NCBI GenBank assembly: GCA_016649925.1
Contig: JAENWO010000195.1
Coordinates: forward strand, 1-5,327
DNA length: 5,327 nucleotides
Direction: 5' to 3'
Source: Actinomycetales bacterium
GTDB lineage: Bacteria; Actinomycetota; Actinomycetes; Actinomycetales; Beutenbergiaceae
Shown here: piece after piece, positions 1-5,327 of the stretch
How positions within the stretch are numbered: position 1 is the first letter of the stretch
How the letters are laid out: each line of letters begins with the position of its first letter
Position numbers and translations under genes: made by a program
Notes under the pieces: generated by a model
The model's input: only the letters and a program-made list of their open reading frames with translations
Databases searched by the model: none
Told to the model about the DNA's origin: nothing

Positions 1-99
1 GCTGCCGCACGCCGCGGCGCGGTGGCGCCGGCTGCCGGACCCGCGGCTGCCGGACCCCGCCCCGTGGGCCTCGGCATGCCGGTCCTGCGCCCGGTCTGA
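1..99 (+). CDS. C-terminal end of an upstream gene, possibly MiaB (partial)
   Basis: Frame 1 is open from the left edge and ends in TGA at 97-99, giving 32 residues rich in Ala, Pro, Gly and Arg that finish in VGLGMPVLRPV. The tail is low complexity and shows no domain. Two things suggest the end of MiaB, the tRNA-i6A37 methylthiotransferase: actinobacterial MiaB proteins often end in a poorly conserved Gly/Pro-rich tail with a GLGMP-like string (from memory), and miaB usually lies shortly upstream of miaA in these genomes. Frame 2 has even higher GC at third positions, but it has no stop before running antisense through the YbjN genes, so it is less credible. That this is a coding end is moderately likely; the MiaB assignment is a guess. 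Confidence 0.42.
   Translation, partial: AAARRGAVAPAAGPAAAGPRPVGLGMPVLRPV
31..60. repeat. 15-bp imperfect tandem repeat
   Basis: The 12-mer GCTGCCGGACCC occurs at 31-42 and again at 46-57, giving two adjoining units of 15 bp that differ only near their ends. In frame 1 it encodes an Ala/Gly/Pro repeat (AAGPA, AAGPR). This looks like slippage in a low-complexity tail rather than a functional site. Confidence 0.6.
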
Positions 100-166
100 G
101 CCCGGCTCCGACGGGCTCGTCCCCCGGCGAGCGGTCCGCGGGGGTCGGGCTCGCTATCTGGCGAGC
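98..166. terminator. Hairpin-forming convergent gap, weak terminator candidate
   Basis: This stretch lies between the plus-strand stop at 97-99 and the minus-strand YbjN stop at 154-156. GAGCCCG (98-104) can pair with CGGGCTC (112-118) around a 7-nt loop. GCTCGC (149-154) can pair with GCGAGC (161-166) around a 6-nt loop holding most of the YbjN stop codon, or alternatively with GCGAGC at 127-132. Neither side has a T tract, so a classical intrinsic terminator is not shown. GC-rich actinobacterial terminators often lack T tracts, which leaves the function open. Confidence 0.3.
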
Positions 167-594
167 GCGTCGGTCAGGGCTGTCAGGCACTGGTTCGTCG
201 TGGCGATCCCGATGGTGAATGTGTCACGGAGCTGCGCATCGCTTGCTCCCTCGGTGACGTCGGCAGCGAACACTGTGTGCACCTCGACGCCGTCGCCAGC
301 CGATGTCCAGCACACCGTCGGCCAGATGTGTTCGCGGTGCCAGTCGTTGGCGAACGTCACCAGGGCAGGTGCCGCGGACTCCGGCAGCGGCTCCGTTCGC
401 GCTCCCTTGACCTGGAGCACCACCACGGCGGAGGAGCGCAGGGAGAGCTCAAGCAGGTTCTCACCCCAGCGACCGCGGACGGCGGCCGGCCCGGACGGCT
501 GGACGTGGACGTCCCCGGACTCCAGGTGGGCGAGCAGCCGCTCGAACGTGACCGGGGTGGGTACCGTGTACGGCTCGTCGGAGGGGGCACTCAC
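154..594 (-). CDS. YbjN-domain protein (second, downstream paralogue)
   Basis: A 146-residue protein of the YbjN family. These small proteins have a fold likened to type III secretion chaperones and are often annotated as sensory transduction regulators, but their biochemical role is not established. The diagnostic stretch is FANDWHREHIWPTVCW (81-96), followed by a DG turn (101-102) and a VFAADVTEG strand and turn (109-116). A helix with NQCLTALTDALAR closes the protein. There is no signal peptide or membrane segment, so it is probably cytosolic. I chose the GTG at 592-594 because it overlaps the TGA of the preceding gene (GTGA) and has GGAGG seven bases upstream. The same frame stays open to 936, but that extension is Arg/Ala-rich shadow sequence inside the upstream gene. 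The two genes are likely cotranscribed and translationally coupled. The stop is TAG. Confidence 0.85.
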   Translation of the reverse strand: MSAPSDEPYTVPTPVTFERLLAHLESGDVHVQPSGPAAVRGRWGENLLELSLRSSAVVVLQVKGARTEPLPESAAPALVTFANDWHREHIWPTVCWTSAGDGVEVHTVFAADVTEGASDAQLRDTFTIGIATTNQCLTALTDALAR

Positions 595-1091
595 CCGAGT
601 GCCTCCGGGGCTTGCAGCGCGGGGTCCGGGTACCGCAGCGCCAGCTCGGCGAAGACAGCGAGCGCCGACCCGATCCCCAGGCGCATCGCCCGCGCGAGCT
701 GTCGTTCGCTCAGTCCCTGCCGAACGGGGGTGGACACCTCCGCCGCGAAGCGCATGGTGCCGTCGTCCTGGACGAGGACGAAGCACTGCGGCCAGAGCAG
801 CCGCGCGTGCCGCGCGTTGACCATGGCCATCACCTCGGGCCGCCGGTCGAGGGAGAGCAGCCGGTTCCACTGGCCGCGCACCTGGAGCACCTCGTGGTGC
901 CCCGCGAGTGCGAACGTGAAGATGGACCCGTTCCACATCCCACCGAGGTGCCCGTCGTCTCCGACGAAGAAGCGCTGCTTCGACCGGCGCAGCCAGGCCT
1001 CGAGCCGCGCCTTGTCCACGGGGAGGATCCCCTCGCCGCCGCCCGCCGAGTCCTCATCGGGCTCGGGCTGGGTTCGGTCGAAGAGTCCCAC
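591..1091 (-). CDS. YbjN-domain protein (first, promoter-proximal paralogue)
   Basis: A 166-residue YbjN-family protein. Residues 1-22 are acidic and Gly-rich and probably disordered. The domain begins near LPVDKARLEAWLRRSKQRFF (23-42). Its central strands read SIFTFALAGHHEVLQVRGQW (56-75). The family-type block is VNARHARLLWPQCFVLVQDDGTMRFAAEV (91-119), which lines up with the NDWHREHIWPTVCW...DG block of the downstream paralogue. A C-terminal helical part (GLSERQLARAMRLGIGSALAVFAEL, 126-150) follows. No export signal is seen. The start is GTG at 1089-1091; there is no Shine-Dalgarno sequence, but a TAGACT -10 element sits six bases upstream, fitting a leaderless mRNA. It is divergent from miaA across 51 bp and overlaps the next gene by 4 nt. 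The family call is firm; the function is unknown. Confidence 0.87.
   Translation of the reverse strand: MGLFDRTQPEPDEDSAGGGEGILPVDKARLEAWLRRSKQRFFVGDDGHLGGMWNGSIFTFALAGHHEVLQVRGQWNRLLSLDRRPEVMAMVNARHARLLWPQCFVLVQDDGTMRFAAEVSTPVRQGLSERQLARAMRLGIGSALAVFAELALRYPDPALQAPEALG
602..606 (-). promoter_or_regulatory. Shine-Dalgarno site GGAGG for the second YbjN gene
   Basis: On the minus strand GGAGG is followed by seven bases and then the GTG at 592-594. It lies within the last codons of the preceding gene. It decides the start in favour of the short form and supports coupled translation. Confidence 0.7.
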
Positions 1092-1097
1092 CGTTCG

Positions 1098-1103
1098 AGT
1101 CTA
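1098..1103 (-). promoter_or_regulatory. -10 element TAGACT, leaderless promoter for the YbjN pair
   Basis: The minus strand reads TAGACT, then six bases, then the GTG start at 1091. This spacing would place transcription initiation on or next to the G of GTG. No convincing -35 hexamer is visible 17-18 bp upstream. Confidence 0.55.
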
Positions 1104-1130
1104 AGTGGCGGGGTCCCGGGCGCGGCGCGA

Positions 1131-1136
1131 TAGGTT
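1131..1136 (+). promoter_or_regulatory. -10 element TAGGTT, leaderless promoter for miaA
   Basis: TAGGTT is followed by GCCGAG and the GTG start of miaA at 1143. The TANNNT match at this distance, together with the absence of a Shine-Dalgarno sequence, suggests a leaderless transcript. The -35 region is GC-rich and shows no clear hexamer. Confidence 0.55.
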
Positions 1137-1142
1137 GCCGAG

Positions 1143-2039
1143 GTGAGCGCCCCGGTCATCGCCGTCGTCGGCCCGACAGCCAGCGGCAAGTCGGATCTCG
1201 CGCTCGATCTCGCGCAGGCGCTGGACGCCGAGATCATCAACGCCGACGCGATGCAGCTCTACCGCGGGATGGACATCGGCACCGCGAAGCTCGCCGCCCA
1301 CGAGCGACGCGGTATCCCGCATCACCAGCTCGACGTGCTCGAGGTGGACCAGGACGCCACGGTCGCGGCCTACCAGTCCGCCGCCCGCGAGGTCCTGGCG
1401 GCGATCCACAGCCGGGGACACGCCGTCGTCGTGGTGGGCGGCTCGGGACTGTACGTGCGCGCCCTCCTGGACGACCTGGACTTCCCCGGGACCCACGACG
1501 GCGTCCGGAGTGTCCTCGAGGAACGCGCCGCGCACGAGGGGCCGGGCGTCCTGCACGACGAGCTCACGGCGAAAGACCCCGAGGCCGCGGCCCGGATCGA
1601 CCGGCGCAACCCTCGTCGGATCATCCGAGCGCTGGAGGTGATCGAGATCACCGGGCGGCCGTACAGCGCCAACCTGCCCACGCACACCTACCTCATCCCG
1701 GCCGTGCAGATCGGCATCGACGTCCCGCGCCCCGAGCTCGGCCGGCGGATCGAGGCGCGCGCACATGGGATGTTCTCCCGCGGGCTCCTGGAGGAGACGA
1801 CAACGCTCCTCGGGCGTGGGCTGGAGCGCGGCCGCACCGCTCGGCGAGCCGTCGGCTACGCGCAGGCGCTCGCGGTGCTGCACGGTGAGTCCGGTGTTCC
1901 CCAGGCCGTGGAGTCCACGGCGGTGGCCACCCGCCAGCTGGCCCGGCGGCAGATGACGTGGTTCGGGCGCGACCCTCGCGTGCACTGGCTGGAGCCGGGC
2001 GCCGACCTGGTGGAGCGGGCCCGTAGGCTCCTGCCATGA
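1143..2039 (+). CDS. miaA: tRNA dimethylallyltransferase MiaA
   Basis: MiaA transfers the dimethylallyl group of DMAPP to N6 of A37 in tRNAs that read U-initial codons, giving i6A37, the substrate of MiaB. The 298-residue length is normal. Visible motifs are the P-loop GPTASGKS (10-17), the DAMQLYRGMDIGTAK block (35-49; the first Asp is the expected catalytic base) and IPHHQLD (58-64). These are followed by GGSGLYVRALL (99-109), NPRRIIRALEV (156-166), the central GYAQAL segment (238-243) and RRQMTWFGRD (268-277). The enzyme is cytosolic. The GTG start has no Shine-Dalgarno sequence but a -10 hexamer six bases upstream. The stop overlaps the dapF ATG (ATGA), so the two genes form an operon. 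The third-last codon is AGG, the only AGG in the gene, and it forms part of a possible dapF promoter. Confidence 0.97.
   Translation: MSAPVIAVVGPTASGKSDLALDLAQALDAEIINADAMQLYRGMDIGTAKLAAHERRGIPHHQLDVLEVDQDATVAAYQSAAREVLAAIHSRGHAVVVVGGSGLYVRALLDDLDFPGTHDGVRSVLEERAAHEGPGVLHDELTAKDPEAAARIDRRNPRRIIRALEVIEITGRPYSANLPTHTYLIPAVQIGIDVPRPELGRRIEARAHGMFSRGLLEETTTLLGRGLERGRTARRAVGYAQALAVLHGESGVPQAVESTAVATRQLARRQMTWFGRDPRVHWLEPGADLVERARRLLP
2024..2029 (+). promoter_or_regulatory. Possible internal -10 element TAGGCT for dapF
   Basis: TAGGCT lies in the last codons of miaA and is followed by six bases and the dapF ATG at 2036, the same geometry as the other leaderless-type starts here. It is built from CGT-AGG-CTC, where AGG is otherwise unused in miaA. 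It would allow dapF to be expressed apart from miaA. Chance occurrence within coding sequence cannot be excluded. Confidence 0.4.
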
Positions 2040-2974
2040 CGACCACCACGGCACCCATCCGGACCTTCGTCAAGGGGCACGGCACGGGCAACGACTTCCT
2101 CCTGTTCGCCGACCTCGACGGCGCCGCGCCGCTGACCGGGGGCGAGGTCGTCGCGCTCACCGACCGGCACACCGGCATCGGCGCCGACGGCGTCATCCGC
2201 GCCGTGCGCAGCGCCGCGGTCCCCGAGGGCATCTCTTGGCTCCAGGAGGACCCGGACGCGTACTGGTTCATGGACTACGTCAACGCCGACGGCTCCGTCG
2301 CGGAGATGTGCGGCAACGGCATCCGGGTCTTCGTCGCGTTCCTCGTCAGGGCCCGCCTGCTGGAGCTGCCGGACGGCCACAGCGTGCCGATCGCCACCCG
2401 CGCCGGCGTCCTGACCGTGCGCCGGGAGGGTGCCGACTACGCGGCCGACATGGGTAAGTGGTCCGCGCCCGGTGGCGCACAGGCCCTGGCCGACGGCTTC
2501 GACGCCAGCGTCGCCGTCGCCGGGCTGCCCGACGCTCGGCCCGGCCTGCGCCTGGACCTGCCCAACCCGCACACCGTGATCGCGTTGACGGACGTGGACG
2601 AGCTCGACGGCGTCGACCTGAGCGAGGCACCCCGCGTGGAGCCCGTTCCGGTGCACGGGACGAACGTGGAGCTCGTGGTGCCGCTCGGCGAGCGGGAGGT
2701 CGAGCTCACGGACGCCGACGGGAGGGTCGTCGGCACCAAGAGCATCGGCGTCGTGCGGATGCGCGTGCACGAGCGCGGCGTGGGCGAGACGCTCTCGTGC
2801 GGCACCGGTGCCTGTGCCGCCGCGCTCGCGGTCCGGGCCTGGTTCGGTGCGGGAGCCCCGGACGAGTGGGTGGTGCTCGTCCCCGGTGGCCAGCTGCGCG
2901 TGCGGATGCTCGAGAACGGCCACGTGGAGCTCGCCGGTCCGGCGGAGCTCGTCGCCGAGGTCAGTCTGCTCTGA
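2036..2974 (+). CDS. dapF: Diaminopimelate epimerase DapF
   Basis: DapF interconverts LL- and meso-diaminopimelate without a cofactor, feeding lysine synthesis and the peptidoglycan peptide in bacteria that use meso-DAP. Both catalytic cysteines are present: C92 in ADGSVAEMCGNGIR (84-97) and C255 in SCGTGAC (254-260). Substrate-binding signatures are GTGNDF (16-21), NPH (177-179), GTN (208-210) and ERG (246-248). The two mirror-image halves of the fold are both complete. At 312 residues it is longer than the E. coli enzyme (274), with extra residues around 60-78 and in loops, as is common in actinobacteria. The ATG overlaps the miaA stop; no strong Shine-Dalgarno sequence is seen, so translation may rely on coupling or a leaderless transcript. 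The stop lies 3 nt from the stop of the convergent methyltransferase gene. Confidence 0.97.
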   Translation: MTTTTAPIRTFVKGHGTGNDFLLFADLDGAAPLTGGEVVALTDRHTGIGADGVIRAVRSAAVPEGISWLQEDPDAYWFMDYVNADGSVAEMCGNGIRVFVAFLVRARLLELPDGHSVPIATRAGVLTVRREGADYAADMGKWSAPGGAQALADGFDASVAVAGLPDARPGLRLDLPNPHTVIALTDVDELDGVDLSEAPRVEPVPVHGTNVELVVPLGEREVELTDADGRVVGTKSIGVVRMRVHERGVGETLSCGTGACAAALAVRAWFGAGAPDEWVVLVPGGQLRVRMLENGHVELAGPAELVAEVSLL

Positions 2975-2977
2975 GGC

Positions 2978-3577
2978 TTACCGGACGGTGAGCACCCGGT
3001 AGCCGTTGACGCTCGTGGTGCGCCTGACGTCCCGCCCGAGCTCCTCGGCCATCCAGCGGTGCAGGGAGTCCGAGCCGAGGTTGCGCTGGACCACGAGGTG
3101 GGCACGTCCGCCCGGAGCCAGCCTGGGGAGCCACGTGCGCAGCAGCTCGTGCAGCGCCGCCTTGCCGATCCGGATCGGGGGGTTGGACCAGATCTCGTCG
3201 AGCTGGAGCTCCGGGCTGTCCGCGAGAAGCTGCTCGGGCAGGTGCGTCTGGACGTTGCGCAGGCCGAGGCGTTGCGCGTTGCCCGCGGTCAGGCCCAGGG
3301 CCCGCTCGTTGACGTCCACGGCGAGCACGCGCGCGTCCGGTGAGGCGGCCGCCATGGCGAGGGCGATCGGCCCCCAGCCGCAGCCGAGGTCGAGGAGCGC
3401 GCCGGTGGCCGGTGGGTCCTCGACGGCGTCGAGCAGCACCGTGGTGCCCGGGTCCAGCCGGTCGCCGGAGAACACCCCGCCGGCGGTCTCGACCTCCACC
3501 CGACGTCCGCGCAGCGTGACGGTGAGGGTCCGGCGCTGCTCCGGCGCGTCAGGGGAGGGGCTGAAGTAGTGGGCCAC
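2978..3577 (-). CDS. Class I SAM-dependent methyltransferase, RsmC/RlmG (YbxB) type
   Basis: A 199-residue single-domain methyltransferase. The N-terminal HYFSPSP (3-9) is typical of the small YbxB-like proteins related to the catalytic half of RsmC, which makes m2G in 16S rRNA. The SAM-binding motif I is DLGCGWGPIAL (63-73). The acidic end of strand 2 is AVDVN (86-90). The catalytic motif SNPPIRIGK (131-139) is the NPP type used for exocyclic amino groups of bases, in the form close to NPPIRAGK of YbxB. The N-terminal pseudo-domain of full RsmC is absent. The true substrate is unproven; an RNA base is likely. The GTG at 3575-3577 is chosen because HYFS follows at once and TACGCT lies six bases upstream; the open frame continuing to 3889 is low-complexity shadow. 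The stop is TAA. The gene is convergent with dapF and divergent from hflX. Confidence 0.9.
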   Translation of the reverse strand: MAHYFSPSPDAPEQRRTLTVTLRGRRVEVETAGGVFSGDRLDPGTTVLLDAVEDPPATGALLDLGCGWGPIALAMAAASPDARVLAVDVNERALGLTAGNAQRLGLRNVQTHLPEQLLADSPELQLDEIWSNPPIRIGKAALHELLRTWLPRLAPGGRAHLVVQRNLGSDSLHRWMAEELGRDVRRTTSVNGYRVLTVR

Positions 3578-3583
3578 CCTCTG

Positions 3584-3589
3584 AGCGTA
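3584..3589 (-). promoter_or_regulatory. -10 element TACGCT, leaderless promoter for the methyltransferase
   Basis: On the minus strand TACGCT is followed by six bases (CAGAGG) and the GTG at 3577. AGAGG abuts the GTG with no spacing, so it is a poor ribosome-binding site; leaderless initiation explains the start better. No good -35 hexamer is seen, though a T tract (complement of 3620-3623) lies a little upstream and could help. Confidence 0.5.
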
Positions 3590-3619
3590 GGGGCAGTCCA
3601 CCCGACGCCGCTGAGAGCG

Positions 3620-3656
3620 AAAACAGTTGGGGGGCGTGGCGTCGGCGTGCCAAAGT
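3620..3656 (+). promoter_or_regulatory. Candidate hflX promoter with WhiB7-like upstream A-tract
   Basis: GAAAA (3619-3623) is followed by CAG and then TTGGGG (3627-3632) as a possible -35. Eighteen bases later comes CAAAGT (3651-3656), a weak -10 preceded by TGC, which fits the extended -10 pattern TGN. The A-tract three bases before a TTG-type -35 matches the layout of promoters served by the AT-hook activator WhiB7/WblC. Transcription would begin near 3663, leaving a leader of about 42 nt. The -10 is poor, which fits a promoter needing an activator but also fits no promoter at all. Confidence 0.35.
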
Positions 3657-3665
3657 GGAGGTCGA

Positions 3666-3683
3666 GCCGTGTGCCAGCACGGC
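3666..3683 (+). promoter_or_regulatory. Stem-loop in the hflX leader
   Basis: GCCGTG (3666-3671) pairs perfectly with CACGGC (3678-3683) around the loop TGCCAG. It would sit at the very 5' end of the predicted hflX mRNA, 13 nt before the Shine-Dalgarno sequence. It may stabilise the message or tune translation; GC-rich sequence also makes such short stems by chance. Confidence 0.25.
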
Positions 3684-3696
3684 CGAGCTCCGAGGC

Positions 3697-3701
3697 AAGG
3701 A
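3697..3701 (+). promoter_or_regulatory. Shine-Dalgarno site AAGGA for hflX
   Basis: AAGGA lies four bases before the ATG at 3706, with GAGG (3692-3695) just upstream as a second option. It supports this ATG over the in-frame GTG at 3655, which has no such site. Confidence 0.65.
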
Positions 3702-3705
3702 CACC

Positions 3706-5216
<1,511 letters not shown>

Positions 5217-5220
<4 letters not shown>

Positions 5221-5327
5221 GCGCTGCGAAGGCCGCGCCGAAGAAGACCGCGCCGAAGAAGACCGCGCCGGCGCCTGACGTCGATCCCGCCGAAGACGCG
5301 GCCGACCTACCGGCCGACCTACCGGCC
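5217..5327 (+). CDS. N-terminus of an unidentified gene coupled to hflX (partial)
   Basis: An ATG overlapping the hflX stop (ATGA) opens a frame that continues off the right edge, giving 37 residues. The sequence is low complexity: a Lys/Ala/Pro part with APKKT twice (residues 7-16), then an acidic part ending in ADLP twice. Third positions are mostly G or C, as expected for real coding sequence here. It resembles the disordered basic tails found on nucleic-acid-binding proteins of actinobacteria, but no domain is visible. In some actinobacteria a DinG-like helicase gene lies downstream of hflX, so that is one possibility, unsupported by this fragment. No strong Shine-Dalgarno sequence is seen; coupling to hflX is likely. 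Confidence 0.65.
5235..5270 (+). repeat. 15-bp tandem repeat encoding APKKT
   Basis: GCGCCGAAGAAGACC occurs at 5235-5249 and 5250-5264 without a mismatch, followed by a partial third copy GCGCCG. The unit is a multiple of three and keeps the frame of the downstream gene. Confidence 0.9.
5301..5327 (+). repeat. 12-bp tandem repeat encoding ADLP, running off the edge
   Basis: GCCGACCTACCG occurs at 5301-5312 and 5313-5324, perfectly identical, and the next copy has begun (GCC) at the right edge. Both copies carry the rare Leu codon CTA, which suggests recent duplication rather than convergence. Confidence 0.9.

Noticed and set aside
1..77. Minus-strand frame starting at ATG 77-75 with AGGA upstream and running off the left edge
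   Set aside because: A spaced AGGA makes it possible, but the 25 residues are Ala/Gly/Pro low complexity, overlap the plus-strand tail completely, and give no motif. The plus-strand reading with a terminal stop seemed more likely.
595..936. N-terminal extension of the second YbjN gene up to 936
   Set aside because: The extra 114 residues are Arg/Ala/Gly-rich shadow of the first YbjN gene. GTG at 592-594 has GGAGG and a GTGA overlap.
200..1133. Overlapping plus-strand open frames (200-820, 277-1104, 612-1133)
   Set aside because: These are antisense to the two YbjN genes, whose family motifs and coupled starts are clear. The translations are Arg/Ser/Pro-rich with no motif.
1101..2054. 317-codon open frame on the minus strand opposite miaA
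   Set aside because: Antisense shadow of a complete miaA; no recognisable domain or start signal.
1856..2923. 355-codon open frame on the minus strand opposite dapF
   Set aside because: It is His/Val/Gly/Asp-rich antisense shadow of dapF with no family motif; dapF is unambiguous on the plus strand.
3655..3705. Upstream GTG start for hflX giving 17 more residues
   Set aside because: There is no Shine-Dalgarno site before 3655, the GTG would overlap the predicted -10 element, and the ATG at 3706 has AAGGA four bases upstream.
5235..5327. Short tandem repeats as a CRISPR array or origin iterons
   Set aside because: The units are 15 and 12 bp, directly adjoining with no spacers, in frame within a coding start and explained by peptide repeats.

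Overview
The window is very GC-rich with strongly GC-biased third codon positions. It carries miaA, dapF and hflX in the order typical of high-GC Gram-positive bacteria. Together with GTG starts, an actinobacterial-type long HflX and YbjN-family neighbours, this points to an actinomycete, perhaps of the Micrococcales (Cellulomonas-like). That placement is inferred from gene order and composition; no search was run.

Layout. Positions 1-99 hold what looks like the last 32 codons of a plus-strand gene, tentatively the tail of miaB. A short convergent gap (100-153) with possible hairpins follows. Two YbjN-family genes lie on the minus strand (1091 down to 154), joined by a 4-nt GTGA overlap. A 51-bp divergent region separates them from miaA (1143-2039), which overlaps dapF (2036-2974) by ATGA. 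On the minus strand, a 199-residue RsmC/YbxB-type methyltransferase (3577 down to 2978) converges on dapF with 3 nt between the stops. A 128-bp divergent region follows, then hflX (3706-5220). An ATGA-coupled Lys/Ala/Pro-rich reading frame (5217 onward) runs off the right edge.

Functions. MiaA, and MiaB if the tail is correctly assigned, act on tRNA A37. The methyltransferase probably modifies RNA, and HflX is a ribosome-binding GTPase that splits stalled ribosomes. Translation upkeep is therefore the common theme. DapF supplies meso-diaminopimelate for lysine and peptidoglycan. The YbjN proteins have no firmly known role.

Regulatory signals are the most interesting part. Four starts (first ybjN-like gene, miaA, dapF, methyltransferase) each have a TANNNT -10 hexamer exactly six bases before the start codon, the arrangement expected for leaderless transcripts. 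hflX differs: it has a Shine-Dalgarno sequence, and upstream an A-tract followed by a TTG-type -35 that resembles WhiB7/WblC-dependent promoters. The gene content itself looks like ordinary chromosomal core. I see no mobile element, CRISPR array, tRNA, rRNA or clearly new system.
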